Below, piece by piece: positions 47,890-59,631 of a stretch of DNA of 64,000 nt. The DNA comes from Acestrorhynchus altus. Its lineage: Eukaryota; Chordata; Actinopteri; Characiformes; Acestrorhynchidae. Each line of letters opens with the position of its first letter. The stretch's first letter is position 1. Where the stretch lies: positions 9,697,532 through 9,761,531 of the forward strand of contig CM067505.1 in the NCBI GenBank assembly GCA_034509495.1, given 5' to 3'. The notes below the pieces were generated by a model. That model had not been told where the DNA came from and did not search any database. It was given only the letters and a program-made list of their open reading frames with translations. Made by a program: the position numbers and the translations under genes.

Positions 47890-49440
47890 TGCAGATTAGA
47901 TAAAACAAAATAATATAAGATAACTTCTTATTAGTCACAAAGTAGGGAAATCATACATTGTTACAGCAGCAAAGGGAAAGAAAGGCAATCAGTACAAGAA
48001 CTATATAAAGTAAATATATGCAGGTAATAAATACAATTGGTATGAGGGGAGATGAATCACATTGAATGTAATGTTTGTTGAGGTTACATTGAAAAAACCT
48101 CTAATAGTGCTTAGAGTTTGTGTGTGTGTTTCCCTTGTTATGCTGAGAACAGTGCTGTCACCAAGTCTCATGCAAGGAGTCGTAGTCATTCTGTAGCACG
48201 GATACCAACTTGGCTAGCTTACTACTGTCTCGCACCTCCTGCACTGGGTCTAAGGGGCATCCTAGGACAGAACTGACCTTCTTTATGAGTTTGTTTATTT
48301 TCTTCTTGTCTGTTGCTTAAACACAGCAGGCCACTCCAAGATGTGTGAAAATAAAGAATGTACACAGGAATACTCCCTGCACTCCAAATGATCTCAGTTT
48401 ACTCAATAGGTGGAGTCTGCTCTACAAACTGGATCACTGCTAAGTGAACACCCAGTAAACTCTCTCTTAATGTCTATTCCCAGATGTTCATGATGAGAGG
48501 TACCTGCACCAAGGAAGTCCACCTCACCAGTTCTTAGTCTTCTGTGTTTATCTGGAGGTAGTTCCTGCAGACACCAGTCCACAAAATCCTGAATCAGTTC
48601 ACTATATTACTGAGTACTTCTCATTATTTATGAGGCAGATGATCACAGTCTAATCAGAGAACTTCTGCAGGTGACAGGTTGGTGAGATGTACAACGTACA
48701 ATGTACATTCCTTGAGGGGCCCCTGCACAGTTGGCCAATTGTCCAAAAATACAGTACACCATGCCCTCACTTATTCTGGTCAGCTGGTAAGGTATCCACT
48801 TGACAGGCATCATTCAACAACAACACTTGTCCTTCTGCAACCCAGCAAAGGCAGTGGAGATGATGATGGTGATTTTGGTGAATTGTGGTAATTTTCACAG
48901 TATGCCATGGCTTCTCCAGGTGAGAAAGAGCTTTGTGCTGCAAGATGTTTTCCACAGCTGTCATACTCTTCCCCACAGCTGTCATACTCATGTGCTCAAT
49001 AACCCTGCAGAGTTGATCTATAGGACTTGATTTTTGTGGTATAGGTCATAATTCACCTGGGCCATTGTGAAAGACAGACTGGATCAGGGGACTGAGTGCT
49101 GCAGTGTGTGAATGGCTGTTGAAAAGGTTGGAGGGCAGCATACAGGTAGAGTCCCAGACCGAGGGTTCAGCCGGGATGTCTGTGTGGGTTGAGGGGCAGA
49201 TGAGTGATGAAATCTATTGAAAATTAAATTGAGGTCATTGACCCCCTTCTGTTCCCCAACCACCTGGAAGGCAGGCTTCTTGTGGCCAGAGGTTGTAGGG
49301 GCTTTCCAAACTCCACAGATATTTTTATGTTGTAACTATTCCTCCAGCTTCCTCCAGTATGCCCCTTATGTTCTTTCTCTCTGCATAGCCTTCAGCTCAG
49401 GTAACGAGTATTCTTCTCTTTTAGTATACAATGCAACGAT
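47890..49440 (-). pseudogene. LINE relic with RT, minus strand
   Basis: The 3' tail is at the left, with GATAACTTCTTATTAGTCAC then AAAGTAGGGAAAT (47920-47951), the reverse of the '..ATTTCCCCACT.TG.GACTAATAA' tail seen at 11660. Going right on the minus strand come FVDWCLQEL (about 48567-48590) and CHLQKFSD followed by a TAG stop where the second catalytic Asp is expected (48651-48656). Beyond 48900, GCAGGCTTCTTGTGGCCAGA and CCTCCAGCTTCCTCCAGTAT (about 49270-49360) resemble the RT-upstream linker of such LINEs. The copy is heavily mutated with no frame left. It is a different subfamily from the 23-kb copy, judging by its tail. Confidence 0.65.
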
Positions 49441-49679
49441 ACACAAAACATGTATTTGAAGAGTTCATTAAAAATAAATGCAATTCTAGTTTCATTATTG
49501 TTTCAAATGTTACCTCAGAACATAACATCCTCAAGATTATTTCACAAACATCATGTTGTATGTATGTATTCACTATCCAGTCGCTTAAGTGAATCAAATC
49601 ATGTTTGATCGCAGCATTACGTGATAACTTTTATCACTATTAACTTTTTAACTATTTTCTTGCTACTAGGTACCCATTC
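49441..49679. other. Spacer
   Basis: No feature was recognised. Confidence 0.5.
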
Positions 49680-50010
49680 TCATGTAAGTGTAGGGCGAGC
49701 AAAGAGGCGGTCATAGATGCAGGATAAAAAGGAAACAAGGCTAACAAATAAAATGATTTGGATACATAATCAGAGAACTAAAACATGACATACACACACG
49801 TAAATGATTTAACAACCGACAAAGACAGTCTGAAACAAAGGACCATTTATACAAAGACAAGGACTAGAAACACCTGGAGATGATTACAAACAGGCAGGGC
49901 CTCAAAGAGACATAGATGGGAAACACTAGGAGAGGGTGGAGTAACAAAACATAACAGAACCATGTGCCAGAAAAGCACATGAGAAATGAAAACAACAGAC
50001 AAAGAAAAGG
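49680..50010 (-). mobile_element. LTR-like relic, minus strand
   Basis: On the minus strand the order is CATGTGCTTTTCTGGCACATGG (compare CATGTGCTCCTTAGCACATGG in LTR A), then CCATCTATGTCTC, CTTTGTATAAATGGTCC as a TATA-like box, and TTAAATCA in the poly(A)-signal region, ending near CTCGCCCTACACTTAC. This layout and the palindromic 'catgtgct..agcacatg' word mirror LTR A, so a related LTR is likely. Exact ends and target duplication were not found. Confidence 0.45.
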
Positions 50011-50834
50011 AGCAGAATGGAAGCATGTAGAGTTGGTAATTCATTTTTACACCACAGCTGTGAATACAAATTGTGCTTTAAGACAGTCTAGCCTCAAGAG
50101 GAACTCGTACAAATATGACAAAGAATTTGTAAATATGTGGCTAAAAAAGAGCATTTCAGGAGTTGTACAATATCTACTAAATATGGTGCTCCCCTCATGC
50201 AAATGCACAACGTATTAACAAACCAGAAACACGTATGCAGTAATTAAACAATTTGAATAGAGAATGTTTTAAAGCAGCCAGTGTTTTTTTCATTACCTGA
50301 ACTCACATTCCAACTTAAACCTAAACTTAACCCTTAATCTAAATCTAACTTAAATAGATGTAATAACTTAAACTAATCATTACGTTCACCCTAACTGTGT
50401 TCATAACTATAGTAGAATGTTGAATTCATAAGATTTTTGCTTGAATTTTCATCCATTCTTTTTAAACTTCATAACAGAAAAGCAGCTGGTTAAGCTGATG
50501 CTGTATTCACAATTCTTTGGGTACATGGCACGGTAGGTTATGTGTAATTGACACAGTGCCACCCATGGACTGCCCTTTTATTTGTTGGACCCCACGTGCA
50601 GGTCCAACTTTCCCTGACCTCAGTGCCCTTGATTGTAAAACATATATGAAGTATCTTTTAAAAATAGTGAAATGTTATGAATTTCTTTAGATATTTCTTG
50701 ATACACTGCACTTAGATGTATATGTACATATTTTATGAGATCTTGTTGAGCACCTATATACATGCATTTTTCACACCTTGAAGGATAGATAGGTGAAAGA
50801 ATCATGTCATTCTTAAATTGGTTTGTTATGGTTG
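50011..50834. other. Unassigned sequence
   Basis: No gene is supported. Confidence 0.5.
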
Positions 50835-51175
50835 TACAGTGGAAAAAACAAGTATTTGATGCATTGTTTATTTTGCTGACTGTCTGTCTTTCACCATTAC
50901 ACCAATAGTTGTTGCCTTCACATCAAGTTTCCCTATTGTACAGTAGCCCATCTCAGCCTTGTGCAGCTCTTTTGTCCCTGGTGTCCTTAGACAGTTCTTT
51001 GTCTACGTTGGTACATTGTTTGAGAGTAGACAGGAATCTTTTATATCAGACAAGTTCAAACTGGTGTAATTAATACAGGTAATGTGTTCAGAGTAGAAGG
51101 CATTCTTAAAGAACAACTGGTTGGTAGGTGGTCAAATACTTATTACATGCAATAAAATGCAAATTAATTATTTAA
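50835..51175 (-). mobile_element. Tc1-like element, internally deleted
   Basis: The left end TA CAGTGGAAAAAACAAGTATTTGAT (from 50835, in two pieces) is a Tc1-type terminus of the 'cagtgg..aaaaagtatttgat' kind. Nearly all transposase sequence is gone. Family-specific words near the other side remain: GACAAGTTCAAACTGGTGTA then ATTAATACAGGTAATG, and TGGTTGGTAGGTGGTCAAAT followed by ACTTATTACATGCAATAAAA. The right terminal repeat is missing. The strand follows the orientation in which related copies encode transposase. Confidence 0.6.
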
Positions 51176-51822
51176 AAATTACTATTATTTAAAAAGTTGC
51201 TACTATTTGCTATTAATAACTACTGCATGCTTAAATGGTATAAATACTAGTAAATAAAGAGCATTTATTGACAAGCCATGAAGGCCATTTTAAATCCTTG
51301 TTGCAGATAAGTGTGCAATATTGTAGCTGAATGGTGAAAATAAATTGTTATTAATTATATAAATACATCTGTTGTACATTAATTACATTACTTACATTGT
51401 TTGTGTAATGGTTTCAGTATTCGTTTACCTTAAGGTTAAATATTTAAGCTTACATTACTTATTTTATTTTTTATTATTTATGTCACACAGTTGGCAGTGA
51501 AATGTACAGGGTATTGCATTAACAGTATGTTCAGTATGTACATAAAAGTATTTCTTTATTTTAACGAAAACTTTCTCCCATTAGTGTCGCATAAAAACAG
51601 ACATTAAACAATTTGTTAGTTCATGACATGATTTGGGAATATTGTGGTGGAAGTCAGACTGAGCTTTGATACAAGAATGTTTAAAATGTGTAATTTTTAT
51701 TAAATTCATTTAAATGTAACAAATCACAGAAACAAAATGTTGATTATGCACATACCTTAATGCTGATCACATTATTGTTACTATCAGATTAAAATAGTAT
51801 ATGAAATATTGAAATCAAACAT
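51176..51822. other. Unassigned AT-rich sequence
   Basis: No feature was recognised. Confidence 0.5.
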
Positions 51823-51823
51823 T

Positions 51824-51875
<52 letters not shown>

Positions 51876-51903
51876 GTGAGTGCGTGTGGTGTGTGTGTGT
51901 GTG
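51823..51903. repeat. Compound (TA)n(TG)n microsatellite
   Basis: TA units (51823-51844) pass into TG units with an interrupted GCAGTGTGAGTGCGTGTGG segment. Confidence 0.95.
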
Positions 51904-54235
51904 AAAGAAAGTACAATAGTGGTGCTCTGGAAAGAACATTGGCAAGAGCTGTTTATATAGATCGCCAAATTGACTGTGTATGCATATGATGTTTTTTTTT
52001 TTTTTCAAAAGCAGTCATAACCAGTATGAGGGCTTCATTCAAACTGAAGTCTAGAAGCCTCTGATCTTCTTAATCCACCACTGAGCCCGTGTGTTCTCCA
52101 AATACTAAAACACAAATCATCCTGCACTGACAGTCTAGACATCAAAAATCAGCATCAATCGGATTCCCAGCCGCCAGAAAGGAAATAGCACAAAGAAGAA
52201 GATTAAAAAGCTACATAACTTTGTTTCTGAACACTTTCCATAAACAGACTATAAATACTTGCTTTCAGATACAAATTAAACCTTGTGCAAGAATACTTTA
52301 TTGGCTTATATAGTGGTAATGCTGTCTACAGAGAACCAACTTCCACACTTTAAAAATATATTTTGGAAACATCTTTCTGTTCAATGAATTCTGCGGAATA
52401 ACACACAATACATATGAATGTTGAAATCAAGAAAAAAAGGCCTTTTCTATCTGAGTTAGGTTTCAGTTCTGAATCAGTTCTGATACAGAGATTTTTAGTT
52501 GCTGAACCAGGTGTAACAAGAATCAGACAAATTTAACATTATCTGATCATTTTTTTTTTTTGTTGCCTTTGTTTTTTTCTGTGTTCTGTGGTAACATGTA
52601 GGATGTCAATAATAATGTTTCTTAAACAAGAGCCTTGCAACATTCCAGTTCACACTTTTGTCTGATTGGATTTTACCTCAGATTTGAACAATGATGGGGC
52701 TTTCTAGGAGAAAGCTACAAGTAATACCAACAGGGTTGACCAGAGGTGAGAAAAGGATCATTGCCATTTTAATTAGAGCTATCTCATTGCTGTCATGATT
52801 CCAGTTTGGAATTATTCATATATGTGGTTCTTGCAGGAATGTTGTTGTGCCACAGCTGGTTCTAAGATATTGGCTATAAATGGTGGATTTGAAGTTGGTA
52901 TGTAACTTGGCAGTAGATTAGGAAGAATATTTGATTCATTTGTTTGATTTTTAAAATCTTTGGGTACGTGACCCAGGCAAAGGGACTACTTTACTACTAT
53001 TAAAAAGAAACAGTTGTAACTGGTAGCACTGCTTTGAGTACTTTTCAAAGGACTTTCTAGTGTTCTTTTCAGGTGTTGAAGGATTTTCTGCTGACACATC
53101 TTACTTATAAATATAAAACTTTATTACAAACATAAGACAATGTCAATTCAGGCATCGTGGTTTTGCCTTGAGAAGCCCTTGGCCGAAATGAGGGTCTTCT
53201 GCCTTATAGTCTACATATGCATCCTTAAATAGACAGCTTGTGTTCCACAAAGCTATGGTAAGACATATGGAACTGATATTATCTCATCCATTTGCAATGT
53301 ATTGAATAAGGGAAGACACTGAAGCAAGAGGCCCAATTCCCTAAGGGACAAAGCGCCGCTTTTCCTGTTTCTATGTGAAGCAGCCATTTCTCAAAACACA
53401 TTCCGAAAAGGCCATTTCCCTTAGACATTATAGGATATGTGGATTTCCCACTACTGGACTAATAAAACATTATTTTACCTTATCTTCATCTTTAACTGTC
53501 AGAATATACATCACTAGCTGTTGAAAAAAGCTTCCAGCCTTTCATCTGCAACTACATTTTGTTCTGTATCAGCCATATCAGATGAAAGACCAGTTGGATT
53601 TAATACTATGTGTTGAATTTGCTATCTAATATCTTCTGTTCAAAGTTGCTGGAATGTGCAGTTTATTACCTGCCTGATTTTTGTAAGCTTGGAAGGGTCA
53701 CAGGCATGATTTAGTGAGTTCCCATCTATACTCAATAAGGTTGTCCTTCCAGCCAGAGTGGAAGGTTTTAAGCTTGGTTGTCTGCCATTTCCATTCTAAT
53801 TTAAATAATGTTTGTTTTAAGGAATGAGTTTGATCGTTGTACCACAGGGTGAGCTTTTTCTGTCTCATCATTTTACATTCACGCAGTACCAGACTGTCTA
53901 AAGAAAATGGAAAGGTATTTTCTGAACAGTCAGTTAATCTATCTAGCTCCATTGAGTCTCATGTAAAGTAAACTGAGGTCGATAAATCTTGGAGGCTTTC
54001 AATAAAATATAGAGGTGTAAGTGGTGTTATGGAGCACTTTGTGAAATAGTGAGGGGCTGTACACACTAGTGCATCTAAAAAAAATTGTGAAATACTCTGA
54101 GGCATATATTTTATATTCATTGCATGTAAAGAGATTCAAGCCTTTTTTGTTTTACTTTTGATCAACATGGCTTATAGTTTATGAAAAACTGAAAACCATT
54201 ATATTTTATATTATATTATAGAATATTTTATGAGA
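51904..54235. other. Mostly unassigned, with a LINE-type tail near 53440
   Basis: GTGGATTTCCCACTACTGGA then CTAATAAAACATTATTTTAC (about 53439-53478) resembles the LINE 3' tail at 11660, a third, plus-strand member of that tail family. A T-run lies at 52550-52561. The remainder has no supported gene. Confidence 0.45.
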
Positions 54236-54620
54236 TCAAACAGAAAGGATATACAATCCAGAAATGTCCAACTTATGAAAGGGATTTTCATTTATACACT
54301 CAATATTTGGTTGGGGCTCCATATGTGGCAGGGCAGGTAGGCAATCAGCTTCTGGCACTGCTGAGATGTTATTGTAGCCCATATGACTTTGATATGGACT
54401 TTGATATTTGATATTGATATTGGGTTGAGTGTTTCTCATTTTGCTCTTTATAATGCTTCATGGACTCTCTATTGGGTTCAGGTCCAGAAAGATAGCTGGG
54501 TGATCGATTACAGTAACTATTATCATCAGCACACCATTTGGTAGTAATTTTGGCACTGTGGACAGGTGCTATGTCCTACTGGAAAAGATAATTGGCACCT
54601 CCATAAAGCTTAAAGTAATA
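54236..54620 (-). pseudogene. Tc1-like transposase relic (LAPAH family), minus strand
   Basis: Minus-strand translation gives, from right to left on the map, LFQ-stop-DIAPVHSAKITTKW (54545-54590), LDLNPIESPW near 54465-54490, then MRNTQPN and the C-terminal PEADCLPALPHMEPQP (54310-54350). It is the same family as the relic at 36430, and both read SAKITTKW after the catalytic Asp region. Here the Gln before the catalytic Asp has become a stop, while the Asp itself and the NPIE Glu are readable. No terminal repeats were identified. Confidence 0.75.
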
Positions 54621-54654
54621 TATTATATATTACTAGTAAAAGTAATATTTTACT

Positions 54655-54983
54655 ATTCATCCATTTTCTGAACCGCTTATTCCTGAATAGGGTCACGGGT
54701 GAGCCAGTGCCCAGCCGGCAACTCTGAGCGCAAGGGCGGGAAACAACCCTAGACAGGGCGCTAATCCATCGTATCCATCACATCCACACACTAAAGGCCA
54801 CTTTAGAGTCACCAATTCACCTATCATGTATGTCTTTGGGGGAAACCAGAGTACCCAGAGGAAACCCACGTGAACACGGGGAGAACATGCAAACTCCACA
54901 CAGAAACTTCCCAGGTCGCCCCACCCGGGGATCAAACCCAGGTCCTTCTTGCTGAGAGGCAACAGTGCTATCGACAGCTGAGT
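54655..54983 (-). mobile_element. tRNA-derived SINE, minus strand
   Basis: On the minus strand a B box GGTTTGATCC (54929-54938 reversed) follows GCCTCTCAGCAAGAAGGACC. The body CGTGTTCACGTGGGTTTCCT CTGGGTACTC comes next, and the tail ends AATAAGCGGTTCAGAAAATG GATGAATAG. This is the widespread fish family ending 'gcggttcagaaaatggatgga'. The A-box end (near 54975) is degraded. It is a different family from the SINE pair at 7.5 and 9.6 kb. Confidence 0.8.
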
Positions 54984-55819
54984 TGACTCTGGATTTCATA
55001 AAACCAATATCACACCCTCAAACATTAAAAACTATGTAAAAACTTTACATTGGACTTCTGTGCATCTCTACTCTTCATCCAGGCTCTAGGAGCTAGAGTT
55101 GAGACTCTGGGACTCAAAATAAAATGCAAAATTTACATTAATCTAAAAAGTACTGAGCAGCAGTCCAATTGTCTCCTTAGCTGAGTTAAGAGTTCATTTT
55201 GCATTAGGAGTGCTGTAGTGGTAACTCCTTTTCTGGAGACACACCTGTGCATGATGACTCTGGATGTGACCATCCTTTCAAGCCTGTGGTCATCACTGTT
55301 GCTTATTCATGTTTCTCTACCAAATCTTTCCCTCCCAGTCAACTTTCTATTAACATGCTTTGATAGAATGCCCCAAAAACAACCAGTCTTTTCAGCTCTT
55401 CCTGCAGGGTGTCAATGATTGGATGTTGATGATGGTTGTCAAGTCAGTAGTCTTCCCCTTGACTGTAAATGCACATGTTGAGCTACATACCGTATTCATT
55501 ATATTTTAATAGTAATTTACTCAAATTCTAAATGAAATCTCCTAACAATTTGAGGAAAGGGATTTTTGATTTTCAGGAAATATAAGGCAAACAGATTAAA
55601 AGTAAAACAAAAGGCTTGAAATACTTGACTTTGCATTTCTATATATTAAGGAATGTATACAATACCAGAAATTAGCAATCAACACTATACCAACTTTGTA
55701 GTACAGATAGATGCCACAACACAAAATAAACTCTAAGGTTGGGATGAATCACACATTTGGATTGGATCATTTTGTTCTTTCAGTCTTAAGTCACTGAAAG
55801 ACTTTCAGTCTTCGAGCTC
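54984..55819. other. Unassigned sequence
   Basis: No gene is supported. Confidence 0.5.
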
Positions 55820-56060
55820 ATTATCCCTTTCCCCCATCTGAGAAGGACCCCAAGCTCCTCTGCCACCTCTTCACTTTTGCTGCCCAACTTCAGTCTACTG
55901 GACCTGAACTAGATTCCCATCCTGCCCTTGACTAGTTGCCCACTTGCCATCTCTCAGCTATGTAGAAATTTACACAGACCCTAATAAGCTGCTACTGTTA
56001 CTACTATGTACACCATCAAGTTATAATTACTTCAGTACATCTGCATAGTCATGTGTTGTT
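55820..56060 (+). mobile_element. Rep-B, copy 3
   Basis: It shares TGAGAAGGACCC, ACTGGACCTGAACTAGATTC, CCTTGACTAGTTGCCCACTT and AAGCTGCTACTGTTACTACT with copies 1 and 2. It breaks off after ATTACTTCAGTACATCTG and is followed within about 110 bp by a LINE RT fragment in the same orientation. Confidence 0.6.
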
Positions 56061-56169
56061 GTTCACCTTATTTCTCAGCAAGACTGGACTGCTATTCATT
56101 CCTGCTACCATTGGTCCTCACCCTTATCTTGCCAGTTCCCCTGACAACTCACTGGTCACTCCAATGAAA

Positions 56170-56345
56170 TAAGTTAAGAGCCTTGGTGTATTTGTGGGTG
56201 ACCAGTTATCATTCTCAGCTCAGGTTGCAAACCTGTCACAGTCATGCAGGTTTCTCCTTCAACATTTTCTGTCTAGAGAGGCCACTCAGGTGCTTGTTCA
56301 GTCTCTTGTCATTTCAAGACTAGATTACAGCAACTCCTTTTAGCT
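56170..56345 (+). pseudogene. LINE polyprotein C-terminal fragment
   Basis: An uninterrupted frame gives VKSLGVFVGDQLSFSAQVAN, then SCRFLLQHFLSREATQVLVQ and SLVISRLDYSNSF before a stop at 56341-56343. This matches the region after the RT palm in fish LINEs (..SLGV..D..LSF....., LVQSLV.SRLDYCNSLLAGLP), with Cys to Ser in the YCN word. The stop replaces the first residue of 'LLAGLP', and related sequence continues beyond it. The catalytic RT core is absent. Confidence 0.75.
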
Positions 56346-56489
56346 AGCCTTCCTATTCAGACCATCAGGCCCTTGCAACCCATCAACCCAAAAGTTTTAA
56401 CAAAGTTGAACTTATTTATCAAGCTCCATCCAGCAATAACAAACAGGTGCCTGTACTGGAGATCAATCTGCAGTGTATATCAGCATGAG
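56346..56489. other. Spacer, possibly LINE-derived
   Basis: CCTTCCTATTCAGACCATCA GGCCCTTGCAACCC continues the LINE-like frame in decayed form. Nothing further was recognised. Confidence 0.4.

Positions 56490-56576
<87 letters not shown>
56490..56576. repeat. T-run plus (GT)n microsatellite
   Basis: Eighteen T followed by about 34 uninterrupted GT units. Confidence 0.97.
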
Positions 56577-56577
<1 letters not shown>

Positions 56578-58920
56578 TGACATACACAGGATCAGATTAT
56601 GCAAACAGTACTGTACAGTGCTAATTTGCTAATAAAATCAACAAGACAAGGTCTCATTTTGAATGTTCACATTTGGTTCTACATAGCAGCAAACTAAACA
56701 AGGCTACAATAATTTGTTTAATGTGGACATGACAAGCTGATTTGTTAGATAATGAATAGATTTGATCATTTATTGTAGACAGTCAATGTTTTGAATGTTT
56801 ACTGGAAATATATGGGAATAATAAATTGCATTTGACTTTTTTCTCTAAAGTTGTTAAATGCATGGCTTTTAGGGTGTTACTTTTCATGTACTGCAGATTA
56901 CTAGCCTGATTAAAAAATAAACAAAACAGCCTGTCCATGTTGATAGACCAGCGAGTCACTATGATGGTCAACAGCTAGTTAACCAACTGTCAACCACCTT
57001 GACAATTAAAGACCACCATAGACCATCTGAATCCAGCTACTGGTCTTGAGTTGCATCTTTAACCTAATCCAGATAATTACAATATTATAAGCAGCTAAAT
57101 ACATACTTTACAAATACTTGTTGGTGTACTGGTGGCCTTTTACCAGAGCACCAGACTCCTGAGTCTGAGGGTTGTGAAGCAACAACCTTCATTTTCTTGA
57201 CAGTGAAATTATAAACCTATAAATATTGTTAACATATACTTAAAAACTTTGGAAAGACTCAGACTGACCAACAAAGCAATGCTGAGCTTTTGCTAACACT
57301 AAGGCTTCTCTATGCAGTGAGAAACCCAATGAGAAGCCTGTTCAAAGAGACTATATATGAGTCATTTAAACTAGGCATGAAAATAACCTCTCCTTTAGGG
57401 ACACAAACCACATTACCCCAGATGATGTAAAATGCTCAGGCCCAATTCCAATGTGCGCTTGAAGCAGATCATACCGCAGGTTATAGTAGCTTAATTGCTT
57501 GATGTCCGATTGATGCTAAGAAATCCAAGTCACGAATGTATCTAAGTGGCCTACCTTTGAGGCCAAGCCAGGACTTTTGAGACAAGTCTGTATTCACACC
57601 TCATGTGAGGGTGTTGCTCTCATTTCCTGCAGCATAACACACAGTCTGTGAGACAGCAATGGCTACAGATAGTTGCTGACAAACCAGTGACAGTCAGTAG
57701 ATGCTACCTTTTTGATGCAATGTTCAAACCCTGAATCAAAAGAAGTTTCTGTGGCTTTTATCAGCCTAATCATTACGAAATGTATTCACTCAAAACGATA
57801 TGATAGCACATTGGATCTAAAACTAGAGCTGCATAACTGCTAAAGCTGTCATCACCAATGACATCATCAGGATTTAATGTTTTGGGTTTCACAAAAACTT
57901 GGATTACAACAGAAAATGTGTTTGCTTTGAACAAGGCAACCCCTGCAGGGCAGAGTAACATACATAAATATTTTAAGCATTAACCAGAAAACTGGCTCTA
58001 AATTCCCCCTTGATTATTTTTCTTAAAGTTGCAGATCCAATGTTCTTACAGTAATTCTTTTATACCTGATTATTTTCAAATTTAGTAGCATGTATCAATA
58101 AAGTAATAGCTGTTTTAATATTCAATTTGATGAAACCCAGAATCCACTGAGAACAACAAATGTATCTATCCTTGACTCCTTGAGACCAGTTAATCAGGCC
58201 TAGTCCTGACTACAACCACACTCTTGACTTCTGACCTTTGGTGTCAGCATAGACAACACTAGTGTTTTTCAGCAGACCACTGTAGTCCTAGATAATCATC
58301 TTATCTCCTGTGAATTTATGACATCCTCTGCAGCTACATGTTTCATTAGTCACTTCCCAGATTTATCTCCTTAAATCAGCTCAACATCAGATATTCAGAT
58401 TTCAGTATTAGACATTATAATTGAAAAGAAAACAAAAACAAACAAACAAACAAACAAAAAAACAGTTTCCAACTGCTTTAGACAATGTGGTGCCATTTAT
58501 AGGTAAAATTATTTAAACAAAATAATCAGTCAGAAAACTACAATAAAAAGATTAACTGGCTAAACCTAAAACATTTGAAAAGACAGTCTTACAGAATACA
58601 GAAGGGCATTAGCTTACCTTCAGGAAAATGAGTATTAAATGAGAATGAAAATTAATCAATTTCATCAATTTAGGTAAGATAACATAACAGGTGCCTTGAT
58701 GTCTGTAAATCAAATACAATATTTCAGAACTGTCTGTTTGAACGCCATTAATTGTTCACCTTTTTTTGTTGTTTCCACTAAAGTTAGTAAAATAGTCAAG
58801 CATCTATCAAGTTATCTAGCTAACAATCTCTAGATTAGAAAGGTGAGTAAGTAATCTGTTGTGTAATCTGTAGTGATACAATGTTAGTAATGTCTACAAC
58901 CATAAATCCACACTTTCCAG
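56577..58920. other. Unassigned sequence with (AAAC)n
   Basis: No gene or transposon was recognised. A short (AAAC)n array lies at about 58437-58459. Confidence 0.5.
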
Positions 58921-59124
58921 ACGGTTAAATGCTGGTTACATTCTAAGCTTCATATCTCAGGCTTAGAATAGCCTACAGATATGATACACATTTCATAATC
59001 TACAAGAACTATCCTATATAACTGTTATGTGATGAATTATCAACCTTATTTCTACCTGAATGAAATCCATATTTAAATGTCAATGGAGCCTTCCATGTTT
59101 ACTGCTCTGTCCAAGTGTGCATGC
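58921..59124. mobile_element. Unclassified repeat Rep-A, copy 3, left segment
   Basis: CATTCTAAGCTTCATATCTC (about 58939-58958), GCCTACAGATATGATACACA and TCCATGTTTACTGCTCTGTC match copies at 61050, 29137 and 46668. Sequence related to copy 2 appears to resume at 59447 after an insert. The right half of the family is not found nearby. Confidence 0.5.
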
Positions 59125-59446
59125 TCAACCTGTGTCACAAATGCAATGGGATACTGGATATATGTGTGATGTTCAGCAATGGTCAGTAAAGTGACAACAA
59201 AGATTGTAATCAGTAATAGAGATAAACTCATACACACAGCAAAGGCAGTGGGGACAATAAATGATGAACAGCTGACAAAGGTAACAAGTGAGACAGGGCA
59301 TATAAAAATGAACACCTGGAGAAGAGGGCAGAGGAACAAGACATATGGATGAGACCTAAGGTAAACACAAACACATATACCAACTACAATGTAAACAGAC
59401 ACATGAAGACAGTTCAGGATGGTGTTCAGTGTTCAGTGTTATGACC
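59125..59446 (-). mobile_element. Probable LTR-like insert inside Rep-A copy 3
   Basis: The identical 7-mer TGCATGC flanks this segment (59118-59124 and 59447-59453). Rep-A-like sequence (CATGCTC on the left; GCAGACTCTGATCAG on the right, compare GCAGAGTCTGACTGATCAG at 46712-46730) continues on both sides. The minus strand has a TTTTTATATGCCC TATA-like box. No clean TG...CA ends at the junctions, so the class is uncertain. Confidence 0.35.
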
Positions 59447-59520
59447 TGCATGCAGACTCTGATCAGCAAGAGGGGGTGGGAATGACATCCCTAACCCAGT
59501 AAACTTTCTTTATATTAGGT
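59447..59520. mobile_element. Rep-A copy 3, resumed segment
   Basis: GCAGACTCTGATCAG and GACATCCCTAACCCAGTAAA parallel GCAGAGTCTGACTGATCAGT and GACATCACCCACCCAG of copy 2 (about 46712-46747). Confidence 0.35.
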
Positions 59521-59562
59521 TGACTATTTAAAAAAAATGTTCAGTATTAGAAGCATTTGTTA

Positions 59563-59564
<2 letters not shown>

Positions 59565-59631
<67 letters not shown>
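59565..59631. repeat. Compound (GT)n(GA)n microsatellite
   Basis: About 14 GT units are followed by about 19 GA units with one AAAG interruption. Confidence 0.97.

Noticed and set aside
59073..59402. Hydrophobic 109-codon minus-strand frame resembling a membrane protein
   Set aside because: It lies across a Rep-A copy and its probable insert, and the hydrophobicity follows from TTT/GTT-rich minus-strand sequence.
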